64,000 nt of DNA from Streptomyces reniochalinae (GCF_003323735.1 NZ_QOIM01000042.1:124001-188000), one strand, 5' to 3'. Shown: positions 44,262-53,870, numbered from the stretch's first letter. Made by a program: numbers and translations. Notes: generated by a model from the letters alone, not told the origin.

Positions 44262-45859
44262 GACTCCACCCCGGGCCGTCCACCCGGCCCGCCCCGCCCG
44301 TCCGAACCCGCCGCACGGCCGCCCGGATCGGCGACCTGGGCAGCCCCGCCCGCCCCACTCGCCCTGGCCGTCTCACCCGTACTGCCCGCCCCTGCCGTGC
44401 CCGCCGTCCCACCCGCCCCCGCCGAGCGTCCGGCGCGGCGGGCCAGCGCGGTGGTGGAGCGGCCGTCCAGGTACGGGAGGAGGAGGACACGGCCGCCCCA
44501 CTCCTCCAACGTGCCGGCTTCGGGGAGGCGTTCGGTGCCGTAGTCGCCGCCCTTGACCCACACGTGGGGCCGCAGGTCGCGCAGCAGCAGTTCGGGGGTG
44601 TGCTCGTCGAAGACGGCGACCGCGTCGACGCAGTCGAGCCCCGCCAGCACGGAGATCCGGTCGGCCTCGGGGGTGATGGGGCGGCCCTCGCCCTTCAACC
44701 GGCGTACGGACACGTCCGAGTTGAGGCAGACGATGAGGCAGTCTCCGGTGCGGCGGGCGTTTTGCAACATGCCGACGTGCCCGGCGTGCAGCAGGTCGAA
44801 GCAGCCGCCGGTGGCCACGACGGTCCCGCCGCGTGCCCGCACCGAGGCGGCCAGGGCGCGGGCGTCCGTCAGCGAACGGTCGGCGGCGCGGACCGGCGGC
44901 GGCGCGGCGGACGCCGACGGGGCGCCGCCGGGCACGCCGCCCCACAGCCGGGGGTTGCGCACGCCCCCCGCGGCCACGAACGCGCCGGACTGCCGTACCG
45001 CCTCCTGGGTGGCCTCCTCCGGCAGCGCGCCCTCGGCCAGGGCGCGGGCCGCTGTCGCGGCGAAGCAGTCGCCGGCACCGCACGGGTCGCCGTCGGCTTC
45101 CTGGAGCGGCGGGAAGTAGAGGGGGGCCTCGTCCCCCGGCCTGGCCAGCACGGCGCCGCGCCGCCCCAGCGTCACGGTCACGGCCGCGCTGCGCCACGCG
45201 GTGGCGAGGGCGGCGCCGCGCCGCCCGTGCCCGTGCAGCCCTTCGCCGTCCGCGTCGGGGTGGGGGTCGGCGCACAGCGCTGTGGCCTCGGCGGCGTTGG
45301 GGGTGACCAGGCGGGCGCCGGGCACGGGGGGCTCCCCGCGCGGATGCGGGTCCCACACGACCTGGGTGTGTCCGGCCAGTACGGCGAGTTCGGCGCGCAG
45401 CCGGGCGGCGACCCCGCGCCCGTAGTCGGCGACGAGCACGGTGTGCGCCCCGGCGAGCGCGGCCCTTACCTCGTCGGTGACGGGCCCCACGGTGCCGCCG
45501 CCCCGGTCCACCCGCAGCAGCGGGCGCCCCTCGGCGCACAGCCGGGTCTTGACGGGCACGCTGCCGCGCAGGGGCAGCTCCAGCACCTCCACGTGCGGGG
45601 CGAGCAGGTCGCGGACGAGCTGGTCGGAGCGGCTCGTGCCCAGCGCGGTGACCAGGACGACCCGGGGGCGTTCGGCGTCCGGGCCGGGGAAGGCGGTGGC
45701 GAGGACGGCGGCGAGCCCGGCGCCGCCGGGCCTGCTGTGCTCCTCGGACACGTCGAGCACCGGAGCGGGCGCGTCCGGCGCCAGCCGGCTGGCCTGGCCC
45801 TCGACGTCGGTGTCCAACAGGGTGTCGCCGACGACGACGAGCGGGCGGTTGCGCGGCAT
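44258..45859 (-). CDS. hldE: Bifunctional heptose-7-phosphate kinase / heptose-1-phosphate adenylyltransferase (HldE-like)
   Basis: A 533-residue two-domain enzyme. The PfkB-type kinase domain (1-320) has VVVGDTLLDTDVEGQASRLA at the start and DPCGAGDCFAATAARALAEG as the catalytic GAGD block. The C-terminal nucleotidyltransferase domain (about 330-480) has TGGCFDLLHAGHVGMLQNAR with HxGH, and GRSTTALARR. Together they make D-glycero-D-manno-heptose 1,7-bisphosphate and then ADP-heptose. An AAGGAGG site precedes the ATG. The last 50 residues are Ala/Gly-rich. Such a gene is expected in Gram-negatives but is found in some actinomycete glycan clusters. Confidence 0.9.
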   Translation of the reverse strand: MPRNRPLVVVGDTLLDTDVEGQASRLAPDAPAPVLDVSEEHSRPGGAGLAAVLATAFPGPDAERPRVVLVTALGTSRSDQLVRDLLAPHVEVLELPLRGSVPVKTRLCAEGRPLLRVDRGGGTVGPVTDEVRAALAGAHTVLVADYGRGVAARLRAELAVLAGHTQVVWDPHPRGEPPVPGARLVTPNAAEATALCADPHPDADGEGLHGHGRRGAALATAWRSAAVTVTLGRRGAVLARPGDEAPLYFPPLQEADGDPCGAGDCFAATAARALAEGALPEEATQEAVRQSGAFVAAGGVRNPRLWGGVPGGAPSASAAPPPVRAADRSLTDARALAASVRARGGTVVATGGCFDLLHAGHVGMLQNARRTGDCLIVCLNSDVSVRRLKGEGRPITPEADRISVLAGLDCVDAVAVFDEHTPELLLRDLRPHVWVKGGDYGTERLPEAGTLEEWGGRVLLLPYLDGRSTTALARRAGRSAGAGGTAGTAGAGSTGETARASGAGGAAQVADPGGRAAGSDGRGGPGGRPGVES

Positions 45860-45920
45860 GCACGCCTCCTTCGGGGGCGGGGCTCAAGCAGGTGGCCCGG
45901 GCGACGGCGCGCCCGTCGGT

Positions 45921-46601
45921 TCACGTCTCGGGCGACATCTCGGGCGGACCTGTGTGCTCCGCGGCCGGCAGCCTCACCTCGCCGCCGACGGCCGGTGCCG
46001 GGGCCGTCGCGGCGAGCAGGCCGGCGGCCGGCTGACCGGCCGCGTCGAACGCCTCGCACAGCAGGTGCACGGCGACCAGGTGCACTTCCTGCACGGTCGC
46101 GGTGGTGGCCGCGGTCACGCACAGCGCGTCGTCGGCGGCCGCGGCCAGCGGGTTGGGTCCCGGCCCGGTCAGTGCCCACACCCGCAGCCCGGCGCGGCGC
46201 CCGGCGAGCGCCGCGGTGAGCAGGTTCTCGCTCCGCCCCGAGGTGGACAGCAGCATCAGCACGTCGCCGCGGCGGCCGTGGGCCGCGACCTGACGGGCGT
46301 ACAGCTCGGCGAAGCCGTAGTCGTTGCCGATGGCCGTCACGGCGGAGGTGTCGGCGTGCAGGGCGATCGCCGAGTAGGGGGGACGCTCGCTTTGATAGCG
46401 GCCGACGAGCTCGGCGGTCAGGTGCTGTGCCTGGGCGGCGCTGCCGCCGTTGCCCGCGGCCAGCAGCCGCCCGCCGTCGCGCAGCACCTCGGCCAGTTCC
46501 TCGCCCCACGCGCTCACCTGGGGGGCGTGGGTGTGCCGGAAGGCGGCGACGGCCTGTTCGAGCGCCCGGCAGTGGGCGTGTGCGGGGTCGATGGGGAGCA
46601 T
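45921..46601 (-). CDS. gmhA: SIS-domain phosphoheptose isomerase (GmhA-like)
   Basis: A 226-residue SIS-domain enzyme that should convert sedoheptulose 7-phosphate to D-glycero-D-manno-heptose 7-phosphate. LLAAGNGGSAAQAQHLTAEL and LMLLSTSGRSENLLTAALAG hold the sugar-phosphate-binding Ser/Thr residues. TVQEVHLVAVHLLCEAFD is a GmhA C-terminal block. A Pro/Ala/Glu tail of about 35 residues follows. It is 61 bases upstream of hldE on the same strand. A 141-base gap then separates it from the preceding glycosyltransferase gene, perhaps with a promoter. Confidence 0.9.
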   Translation of the reverse strand: MLPIDPAHAHCRALEQAVAAFRHTHAPQVSAWGEELAEVLRDGGRLLAAGNGGSAAQAQHLTAELVGRYQSERPPYSAIALHADTSAVTAIGNDYGFAELYARQVAAHGRRGDVLMLLSTSGRSENLLTAALAGRRAGLRVWALTGPGPNPLAAAADDALCVTAATTATVQEVHLVAVHLLCEAFDAAGQPAAGLLAATAPAPAVGGEVRLPAAEHTGPPEMSPET

Positions 46602-46742
46602 GGTGGTGGCCGCGGGCCGGGTGGTGGGCCGCGGCCTCCCTCCTTCGCGTGACGAGTAACGACAGGTGACCGGCGCGGGAAGCGGACCGGCGGGGCCGGG
46701 GTCGTGGGGGCGGGACGCTGTGTCAGGGGACCGCCGGGGCCG

Positions 46743-48005
46743 TCAGGGGGCCGCCGTCACCGTGGCCGGTTCGGCGGCGGGCGCGGAGCGGGCCGCGAGC
46801 ACGTCCCGGTAGACCTCCTCGGTCTGGCTCACCACCTGCTCCCAGCTGTAGCGGGACAGCACCCGCCGCCGCCCCGAGGCTCCGTAGGCCCGGCCCCGGG
46901 CGGGCATCGCCAGCAGTGTCCGTACGGCGGTCGCCAGCGCGGCGGGGTCGCGCGGCGGCACCAGAAGCCCCGTGCCGCGGTGCGCGACCGTGTCGCGCTG
47001 GCCGCCGACCTCGGTGGCCACCACGGGCGTGCCGCAGCTCATGGCCTCCAGCGGGACGATGCCGAACGGCTCGTAGTCCGCCGGGCACAGCACCGCGTCC
47101 GCGGCCCGCATCAGCCGCGGTACCTCCTCGCGGCCCAGCCCGCCCGTCAGGTGCACCCGGTCGGCGACGCCCAGTTCCCGCGCCAGCTCGCGCAGCCGCC
47201 GCGCCTCCGGGTCCCGGTCCAGCGCGGCGCCGCCGGGGCCGCCCGCGACGAGGAGTTCGGCGCCGGGGACGCGGGCGAGCGCGGCGATCGAGACGGCCGC
47301 GCCCTTGCGCGGCACCAGCCGCCCCACCTGGACCAGCAGCGGACGCCGCGCCGGGCGCGGCCACAGCGGCCCCGTGGGCGTGAACACGTCCGGGTCGACG
47401 CCGCAGGGCACCACCGAGACCCGGTCGGTGCCCACGCCCATCGCGGCCAGTTCCTCGACCTCGTCGCGGCAGGTCGCGATGATCCGGTCGCAGGCGGTGC
47501 CGACCGCCGTCTCGCAGGGGATGCGCTCCCCCGGGCTGGTGTCGGCCTCCCCCTGGTGCCGCCTCTTGACGGTGCCCAGCGCGTGGTAGGTGTGCGCGAA
47601 CGGCAGCGCCCGCTCCTGCGCCGCCTGGAGAGTGGCCAGCCCCGACATCCAAAAGTGCGAGTGGACGAGGTGGGGCCGCTCTGCGGCCCACTGGGCGGAC
47701 AAGAAGGCGCCGAACATGCCCATGTAGGGCAGCAGTTCGTCCTTCGGTACGGGTTCGGGCGGCCCCGCGGGCACGTGGTGGACGTCGACACCGTGGCGCA
47801 GCGGCAGCCGCTCGGGCAGGTCGGGGCAGTCCCGCCGGGTGTAGACGGTCACCCGGTGCCCGCGGGCGGCCAGCGTCTCGGCCAGCCGCGCCACGTGGAC
47901 GTTCTGACCGCCCGCGTCGGCCCCGCCCAGGGCGGCCAGCGGACTGGCGTGCTCGGAGACCAGCGCGATCCGCAGCGGCGCCTGCTCCTTCTTTCCGCCC
48001 GTCAT
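46743..48005 (-). CDS. GT4-type glycosyltransferase
   Basis: A 420-residue retaining glycosyltransferase. GGADAGGQNVHVARLAETLA near the start and ARGHRVTVYTRRDCPDLPE form the acceptor domain. PLLVQVGRLVPRKGAAVSIA and DAVLCPADYEPFGIVPLEAM with VATEVGGQRDTVAHRGTG are the GT4 nucleotide-binding blocks, including the E-x7-E pattern. It probably adds a sugar in the glycan chain made by this cluster. The start is overlapped by the next gene's stop by one base (TGATG). Some spacing of alternative starts upstream lacks similarity and is discounted. Confidence 0.87.
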   Translation of the reverse strand: MTGGKKEQAPLRIALVSEHASPLAALGGADAGGQNVHVARLAETLAARGHRVTVYTRRDCPDLPERLPLRHGVDVHHVPAGPPEPVPKDELLPYMGMFGAFLSAQWAAERPHLVHSHFWMSGLATLQAAQERALPFAHTYHALGTVKRRHQGEADTSPGERIPCETAVGTACDRIIATCRDEVEELAAMGVGTDRVSVVPCGVDPDVFTPTGPLWPRPARRPLLVQVGRLVPRKGAAVSIAALARVPGAELLVAGGPGGAALDRDPEARRLRELARELGVADRVHLTGGLGREEVPRLMRAADAVLCPADYEPFGIVPLEAMSCGTPVVATEVGGQRDTVAHRGTGLLVPPRDPAALATAVRTLLAMPARGRAYGASGRRRVLSRYSWEQVVSQTEEVYRDVLAARSAPAAEPATVTAAP

Positions 48006-48970
48006 CAGCGGGTCACCTCCTCGAGAAGCCGCTCCCAGCTGTGCAGGAACGGTTTGAGCCCGTAGCGGCCCAGCGCGGCGCGCCGGGCACGGGCGCCGTC
48101 CTCGGCGGCCGCCTGGGGCTCGTGCAGGTAGCGGCGGGCCGCGTCGGCCAGCACCTCGGGCCGCGTGGAGAGCACCCCGGCGCCCTCGGGCACCGCCTCG
48201 AGGGCTTCGGTGGTGGCCAGCGCGACCACCGGCATGCCCAGGTGCATGGCCTCCAGCAGGGACAGACCCAGCGACGTCCAGCGCACCGGGTGCAGATAGC
48301 AGCGCCGCCGTGCCAGTTCGGTGTGCAGCCGCTCCTGCGGCAGGTCCTCGGCGCGGCACCGCTCGGGATCCACGCCCAGGTGCGCGGCGAGACCTTCGGT
48401 GCGCATGCCGAACACGTCCAGCGGCGCGGCCTCGCTGAGCGCGGGCAGCAGGTCGGTGCCCACGTGCCGGCCGCGCCGTACGGGGTCGTTGACGACGACG
48501 GCGGCCCGCTCCAGCTCGCCGGTCCACTGGTGTCCCGGGTCGACGATGCCGTGTTCGATGACGGTGGTGGGGCTCGAGCCGTTGTCCCAGAAGAGCCGGT
48601 TGAAGTGGGTGACGTGCACCAGCGTCAGCCCGGGCCTGTCGGCGTACGGGTGGCGGGTGTCGGGCACGTTCCCGTCGGGCGCGTTGTGCTCCAGGTAGAC
48701 GGCGGGGATGTCGCGGCCCGGGCGGCGCCCGCCCAGCCAGCGGGTGGCCAGCTCCTCCTCGTGGGGGCGTTGCAGCACGACGGCGTCCACGTCCGCCTCG
48801 GCGAGCTCGGGCGGGGTCACCTCGCGTACGGAGTCGGGCCAGGCGAACGTCTCGGCGCGGCCCAGCCCGTCGGGACCGCGGTCGGGCAGCACCGGCACCA
48901 GGTAGGTGTGCGGTCCCTGCACGAACGCCGTCGTCCAGGAGCCGTGCACGTGCCAGATCAGGATGTTCAT
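48005..48970 (-). CDS. Glycosyltransferase (GT1/GT4-like)
   Basis: A 321-residue glycosyltransferase. ILIWHVHGSWTTAFVQGPHT opens the chain; HPVRWTSLGLSLLEAMHLG followed by MPVVALATTEALEAVPEGA is the donor-binding block of the GT4-like fold. EHNAPDGNVPDTRHPYAD and RLFWDNGSSPTTVIEHGI are probably acceptor loops. It follows the GT9 gene with a four-base overlap and precedes the GT4 gene with one base. Donor and acceptor are unknown. The longer upstream open frame is antisense to the GT9 gene and not part of it. Confidence 0.82.
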   Translation of the reverse strand: MNILIWHVHGSWTTAFVQGPHTYLVPVLPDRGPDGLGRAETFAWPDSVREVTPPELAEADVDAVVLQRPHEEELATRWLGGRRPGRDIPAVYLEHNAPDGNVPDTRHPYADRPGLTLVHVTHFNRLFWDNGSSPTTVIEHGIVDPGHQWTGELERAAVVVNDPVRRGRHVGTDLLPALSEAAPLDVFGMRTEGLAAHLGVDPERCRAEDLPQERLHTELARRRCYLHPVRWTSLGLSLLEAMHLGMPVVALATTEALEAVPEGAGVLSTRPEVLADAARRYLHEPQAAAEDGARARRAALGRYGLKPFLHSWERLLEEVTR

Positions 48971-50160
48971 GCCCCGGCCTTTCGGTTCGTCGTCACAGTC
49001 GCGCGGGTCGCGCGGGCCGCACCGGCGGTGCTGTCCGCACGGCTGGTGCGTGGCGTACGGGCGGAGCGGGCACGGGCTGCGGGCGGCAGCCGGTCGAGGG
49101 CGGCCAGCACCTCGGCGTCCTCGATCCCGTCCAGGCAGGGGTGGCCCGGCACGGGGCAGCCCACGGCGCGGGTGCCGGCGCACGGCGCGTCCCGGTCGCC
49201 CAGCAGCACGTGCGGCACCCCGAAGGGCGCCCAGCGTCCGGCCGGGACGACGGGCGCGAACAGGCACACGACCGGGGTGCCCACCGCCGCCGCCAGGTGG
49301 GAGGGCCCGGTGTTTCCGACGATCACCGCGCGGGCGCCGGCCAGCACGCCCGCCAGCTCGTGCAACCCGGTGCGGCCGCCCAGGTCGAGGGCGTGCTCCC
49401 CGGCGACGGCGGCCGTCAGTTCCTTCTCCGAAGCGCCGCCCGTGACCACCACCCGGTGCCCGGCCCCGGCCAGCGCCGAAACGGCTCGCGCCGCCCGCCG
49501 CTCGCTCCAGGCGCGGGCGGGCGCGGTGGCGCCCGGGTGGACGACGACGTAGGGGTCGGTGCCGGTCAGCGGGCCCGTGTCGGGCGGGGGCTGGATGTCC
49601 AGTCCGCCGTGGTCGCCGGGCGGGAGGGCGAATCCGGCGGCGGCCGCCAGGTCCATCGCGGCCCGCGCCTCGTGCCGCCCGCGCCCCCTGCGGTGCCGCA
49701 GCTGGAGCAGCGAGCCCGGATAGTCCTCGCTGTCGGCGGCCACCCACTCCACCCCTGCCAGCTTCAGCAGCAGCGCGGCCGGCAGCGGGCTCTGGTGGTA
49801 GGAGGTGAGGATCAGCGCGCGGTCGACACGCCGGGTGGCCAGGGCGTCGACGAGTGCGCCCGCGGCTCGTCCGTCCACCGCCGCCGGGTCGCGCCCCACC
49901 CACGGGGCGTCGAAGGTGACGACCTCGTCGACCCCGGGCAGCAGCCGTGCCGCCGCCTGCCCCAGCGGCCCCGCCAGCATGGTGACGCGTCGCGACCCGG
50001 CGGCCGCCATCCGCACGGCGGGCCCCGCCAGCAGGACGTCACCGACGCTGTCGAGCCGCACCACGAGCGTGTGGGGGCGCTCGGCGCCGCGGGTCGCCGG
50101 GTCGCCGGTCGCCGGGTCGCCGGGTGCGGGGCGGCGGGGTGTGGGTTCCGGGTGCGTCAT
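48967..50160 (-). CDS. Glycosyltransferase family 9, second copy
   Basis: A 397-residue GT9 protein, paralogous to that at 43005. HTLVVRLDSVGDVLLAGPAV contains the conserved SVGDVLL block, VVVHPGATAPARAWSERRAA the mid-block, and ARAVIVGNTGPSHLAAAVG the NTG replacing DTG. Having two members suggests that two sugars, perhaps two heptoses, are added in sequence. A short repeat (ATGDPATR-like) and a Thr/Arg-rich C-terminal tail flank the fold. Its start overlaps the gmhB-like stop by four bases. Confidence 0.86.
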   Translation of the reverse strand: MTHPEPTPRRPAPGDPATGDPATRGAERPHTLVVRLDSVGDVLLAGPAVRMAAAGSRRVTMLAGPLGQAAARLLPGVDEVVTFDAPWVGRDPAAVDGRAAGALVDALATRRVDRALILTSYHQSPLPAALLLKLAGVEWVAADSEDYPGSLLQLRHRRGRGRHEARAAMDLAAAAGFALPPGDHGGLDIQPPPDTGPLTGTDPYVVVHPGATAPARAWSERRAARAVSALAGAGHRVVVTGGASEKELTAAVAGEHALDLGGRTGLHELAGVLAGARAVIVGNTGPSHLAAAVGTPVVCLFAPVVPAGRWAPFGVPHVLLGDRDAPCAGTRAVGCPVPGHPCLDGIEDAEVLAALDRLPPAARARSARTPRTSRADSTAGAARATRATVTTNRKAGA

Positions 50161-51014
50161 CCGCGGCCTCCGGGACGGGAGCGGGCGTGGGCGCGTGCGC
50201 CGCCCGGGCCGGCGCCGACGCCGCGCTCGGGGCGGCCTTCGGGGCGGCGGCCGGGCGCGTCGGCCGCGGGCCCGTAGGGTCTCCCGGGCGCGGGGCCGAG
50301 CAGGGTGCGGACCGCCGAGGCCAGGTGGCCCGCGGCGCGCGGCGCCGCGTCGGTCTCCTCGGGACGGGTGGCCTCGTTGGGGACGAGCAGGCTGGGCGCG
50401 CCCGCGTTGTGGGCCGCCAGCAGGTCGGTGCCGACGTCGCCGACGACGACCGTACGGGCCGGGGGCAGGCCCAGTACCCGGCAGACCGCGTGCACCAGCC
50501 CCGGAGCCGGCTTGCGGCAGCCGCATCCCGCGCCGGGGACGTGCGGGCACACGGCCGTGACCTCGATGGGCCCCAGCAGCTGAGCCATGCGCGCGTGCAG
50601 CGCTTCGAGCTGGGCCAGGGTGAGCAGGCCGCGGCCGACGTCGGGCTGGTTGGTCACCACGGCGGCGCGTGTCCCCGCGGCCTCCAGCAGCCGCATGGCC
50701 TCCGCCGCGTGCGGCCGCGCCCGTACCCGCGCGGGGTCGGTGTTGTGCGGCACGTCCTCGATGAGGGTGCCGTCCCGGTCGAACAGCACGGCCCCGGGCG
50801 CGCCGTGGACCAGGGCGTCGGCCTCGGACGGGGCGTCGGCCGCGAGCGTGGCGGCGGCCTCGGCCGGGGCGGCGGCCGTGAGCGTGCTGCCGGTGGGGAT
50901 CCGCAGCAGCGGCGCGTCCGGCCCGTCCTGGTACCAGGTGGCGGCCGCGGTACGGAGCACCACGCCGGTGCGCGCCGGGCCGTGCGGCGGCTGGGCCTCG
51001 GTGCGGGTGCTCAC
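50157..51014 (-). CDS. gmhB: HAD-IIIA phosphatase, heptose 1,7-bisphosphatase (GmhB-like)
   Basis: A 285-residue HAD-type phosphatase. The catalytic motif is VLFDRDGTLIEDVPHNTDP (D-x-D-G-T), with VTNQPDVGRGLLTLAQLEAL and a zinc-type loop CPHVPGAGCGCRKPAPGL typical of GmhB. It should remove the 7-phosphate from heptose 1,7-bisphosphate between the two HldE reactions. The first 90 residues and the last 60 are Ala/Pro/Gly-rich extensions beyond the usual length. It begins at a GTG that overlaps the GT2 gene stop by four bases. Confidence 0.87.
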   Translation of the reverse strand: MSTRTEAQPPHGPARTGVVLRTAAATWYQDGPDAPLLRIPTGSTLTAAAPAEAAATLAADAPSEADALVHGAPGAVLFDRDGTLIEDVPHNTDPARVRARPHAAEAMRLLEAAGTRAAVVTNQPDVGRGLLTLAQLEALHARMAQLLGPIEVTAVCPHVPGAGCGCRKPAPGLVHAVCRVLGLPPARTVVVGDVGTDLLAAHNAGAPSLLVPNEATRPEETDAAPRAAGHLASAVRTLLGPAPGRPYGPAADAPGRRPEGRPERGVGAGPGGARAHARSRPGGRG

Positions 51015-52051
51015 GGCCACACCCCCGTGCCGTCGCACCACCGGGCGGGCCGGGCCCGGAGCTGGGCGCGGGCCCAGTGGAAGGTGGCCACCGGCGGGAT
51101 CAGCAGGCTGCTGAGGGCCATGGTGACGCCCTCGTCGCGGGTGCGGGGACCGGGGCGCAGCCGGGCGGTCAGGAACTCCGCGGTGCCCAGCAGCCACAGC
51201 CCCCCCAGCGCGGCCGAGAGGCGGGGCCTTCCGGCGGCCAGCCCGCCGAGGGCCGCCCCGGCCGCCGCCGTGGTGACCAGGTGCCGGGGCAGCCGGCCGC
51301 GCGCCGCGCCGGCCCGCCGCCACCATCCGGGACCGTGCAGCCGGTTCATCAGCACGTCGTCCGCGTTGCCGCGCTGCGCCCGCACCGACACCCAGCGGTC
51401 GGCGGCGCGTACCGGGTGGACGGTGTGCCGTTCCCCCTCCGCCAGCGACCACCCCGCCGCGTCCAGCCGCAGTGCGAGGTCGGCGTCTTCGCGAAACGCG
51501 CGGCGGAAGCGTTCGTCGAAGCCGCCGACCGCCTCCAGCGCCTCGCGCCGGTAGGCCATGTCGGCGGTGATCCACTGCGCGGTGGCCAGCCCCGCGGTGG
51601 TGCGTTCCCAGTCCGTGGCCGGCCGGTCCTCGGGCAGCGGGACGGTGATGCGCCCCTGGGTGCCCGCCGTCGCGAGGGGGGAGGAGTCCGCCGCGGCCAG
51701 GTCGGCGGCCAGCCGTGCCGTCCAGCGTTCGCCGGGGACGACGTCGTCGTCGAGGAAGGCGATCCACTCCTCCTCGGCGGCGCGCCAGCCCACGTTCCGC
51801 GCGGCGGCGGGCCCGGCGGCGGCGCCGGACACCACCGTGACCAGTCCGGCCAGTTCCGCGGGCACCTCGACGGGCAGCGGGTCGCACTGCTGGGCCGGGC
51901 GGTCGTCGACGAGCACGATCCGGCGGGGCAGCGGCGGCCCGGCCTCGGCCAGCGCCTGAAGCGTACGGTTCAGCGACGGCCTGCCCAGGGTCGGGATGAC
52001 GACCGCGAACACGGGCCCGGGCGCCTGGCGTCCGCCGCCCGCGCGGCTCAC
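51011..52051 (-). CDS. GT2-type glycosyltransferase
   Basis: A 346-residue family 2 glycosyltransferase. FAVVIPTLGRPSLNRTLQAL opens the fold, EEEWIAFLDDDVVPGERWTA supplies the DDD metal-binding motif, and EAVGGFDERFRRAFREDADL the acceptor-side ED block. Two hydrophobic stretches near 265-325 suggest membrane association at the C-terminus. It is embedded in the heptose cluster, with four-base overlaps on both sides. Donor sugar unknown. Its start is a GTG at 52051 inside the carbamoyltransferase stop region. Confidence 0.87.
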   Translation of the reverse strand: MSRAGGGRQAPGPVFAVVIPTLGRPSLNRTLQALAEAGPPLPRRIVLVDDRPAQQCDPLPVEVPAELAGLVTVVSGAAAGPAAARNVGWRAAEEEWIAFLDDDVVPGERWTARLAADLAAADSSPLATAGTQGRITVPLPEDRPATDWERTTAGLATAQWITADMAYRREALEAVGGFDERFRRAFREDADLALRLDAAGWSLAEGERHTVHPVRAADRWVSVRAQRGNADDVLMNRLHGPGWWRRAGAARGRLPRHLVTTAAAGAALGGLAAGRPRLSAALGGLWLLGTAEFLTARLRPGPRTRDEGVTMALSSLLIPPVATFHWARAQLRARPARWCDGTGVWP

Positions 52052-53805
52052 GCCGCCTCCCCGTGGACGGCGCCGGACTCCGGGGGCTGCGCCTCAGCCT
52101 CCCGGCGCGTCGAGCCGGCCGCGCGGGACGGCGAGTCGGCCGCGCGGGACGGCGAGTCGGCCGCGCGGTGGAAGAAGTCGGCTCTGCGCACCACGTACGG
52201 GCCGATGGCGAGGAGGTCGACGGGGGAGGAGCCGAAGCACTCCAGCGCGTCGCGCGGGTCGTCCACCATGGGCCGCCCTGCCGTGTTGAGGCTGGTGTTG
52301 ACGACGACGGGCAGCCCCGTCAGCCGCTCGAACGCGGTCAGCATCCGCGCCACCAGCGGCTCCCTCTCGCTGCTGACGGTCTGGATACGGGCCGTGCCGT
52401 CGGTGTGCACGACCGCCGGGATACGGTCCAGCCAGGCGGGACGCACCTCGTGCACGAACAGCATGTACGGGCTGGGCAGCACCCCGTCGAAGATCTCCGG
52501 CGCCCGCTCCCGCAGCACCATGGGGGCCACCGGGCGGAACTGTTCGCGGCCCTTGACGTCGTTGAGCCGCTCCAAGTTCGCGGCCCTGCCCGGGTGCGCC
52601 AGCAGCGAGCGGTGCCCCAGGGCGCGCGGCCCGTACTCGCTGCGGCCCTGGAACCAGGCGACGATCCCGTCGTCGGCCAGCGCCCTGGCCACCGTCTCGG
52701 CCACGTCGTCGGGCTCCTCGAACGGCACCCCGGCCACCGTCAGCCACTCCCGCAGCGCGCTGTCCTCCCAGCGCCGCCCCAGGTCGGCGCCGGCCATCGG
52801 TACGGTGGCGTCACCGCCCCGGGAGGCCAGGGCCAGCGCCCCGCCGAGCGCGGTCCCCGCGTCCCCCGCCGCCGGCTGCACCCACACCTGCGAGAACGGG
52901 CCCTCGGCGGCGATCCGCGAGTTGGCCACGCAGTTGAGCGCGACGCCGCCCGCCATGGTGAGCAGCTCGTCGTGGGTCCGGCCGTGCAGCCAGCGCACCA
53001 TGTCCAGCAGCGTGTCCTCCAGACAGCGCTGGGCACTGGCCGCGAGATCGGCGTGCTCCTGGGTGAAGTCCTGCCCCGGTCCGGCCGGCGGGGCGAAACT
53101 CTCCCAGGGCACCTGTTCGGCCACGAACCCGCCGTCCCCCGTGGAGTGCACGTAGCGGCTCAGCTCGGCGGCCATGCGCGGCTTCCCGTAGGAGGCCAGG
53201 GCCATCACCTTGTACTCGTCCGAGGAGCGCAGGAACCCCAGGTGCGCGGTCAGCTCCTCGTAGACCAGACCGAGCGAGTGCGGCAGCTGCTGCCCTCGCA
53301 GCGGCTCGACGACGGCGCCCCGGCGGCGCGCCGCCAGATGGGACGTCGACTCGCCCCGCCCGTCCACCACCAGTACGGAGGAGCGGTCCGCGTCCGGCGC
53401 GGCGAACGCCGAGGAGGCCGCGTGCGCCAGGTGGTGCGCCACGAAGTGCACCTTCTCCGGCTCCAGACCCGGCAGCGCCTCGCACAGGAAGGAGGGGGCC
53501 TCGCGCGCGTAGGTGAGGCGCAGCGGGTCCCACGGGTCGTCAAGGCCCATGTCCGCGGCGGGCTTGGCCAGGTCCGGGTCGAAGGAGTAGGCCACCGCGT
53601 CGAGGTCCTGCGGGCGCAGCCCCGCCTCGGCCAGACACCAGGCGGCCGCCTGCTGCGGGAGCTCCCAGGCGGCGAACGGCACCGGGCGTTTGCCGTGCTT
53701 GCGGCGGGAGAACCGCTCCTCCTCCGCCGCGGCCACGGTGTGTCCGTCGATGACGAGCGCCGCCGCCGGGTCGTGGAAGAGAGCGTTGATTCCGAGAACG
53801 CGCAT
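52048..53805 (-). CDS. Carbamoyltransferase (NodU/CmcH family)
   Basis: A 585-residue carbamoyltransferase that would move a carbamoyl group from carbamoyl phosphate, through carbamoyl-AMP, to a sugar hydroxyl. MRVLGINALFHDPAAALVID, VHFVAHHLAHAASSAFAAP with the HHxxH-like motif, VALNCVANSRIAAEGPFSQV and FQGRSEYGPRALGHRSLL are family blocks. The last 30 residues include a duplicated RAADSPS unit from a 21-bp repeat. The ATG at 53805 begins at the conserved N-terminus; the frame is open 47 codons upstream without family similarity. Carbamoylated sugars are common in Streptomyces natural products. Confidence 0.92.
   Translation of the reverse strand: MRVLGINALFHDPAAALVIDGHTVAAAEEERFSRRKHGKRPVPFAAWELPQQAAAWCLAEAGLRPQDLDAVAYSFDPDLAKPAADMGLDDPWDPLRLTYAREAPSFLCEALPGLEPEKVHFVAHHLAHAASSAFAAPDADRSSVLVVDGRGESTSHLAARRRGAVVEPLRGQQLPHSLGLVYEELTAHLGFLRSSDEYKVMALASYGKPRMAAELSRYVHSTGDGGFVAEQVPWESFAPPAGPGQDFTQEHADLAASAQRCLEDTLLDMVRWLHGRTHDELLTMAGGVALNCVANSRIAAEGPFSQVWVQPAAGDAGTALGGALALASRGGDATVPMAGADLGRRWEDSALREWLTVAGVPFEEPDDVAETVARALADDGIVAWFQGRSEYGPRALGHRSLLAHPGRAANLERLNDVKGREQFRPVAPMVLRERAPEIFDGVLPSPYMLFVHEVRPAWLDRIPAVVHTDGTARIQTVSSEREPLVARMLTAFERLTGLPVVVNTSLNTAGRPMVDDPRDALECFGSSPVDLLAIGPYVVRRADFFHRAADSPSRAADSPSRAAGSTRREAEAQPPESGAVHGEAA
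52120..52161. repeat. 21-bp tandem repeat at the carbamoyltransferase C-terminus
   Basis: Two copies of CGCGCGGGACGGCGAGTCGG-C (52120-52140, 52141-52161) are followed by a partial third. In frame, they encode a repeated Ala-Asp-Ser-Pro-Ser-Arg unit on the minus strand. Confidence 0.75.
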
Positions 53806-53870
53806 GGTCTGGTCCGCCTTTCGCCGGACGGGCGCCGACTGGAGAAGGGGAGAGGGTGAGGTGGGCGGCG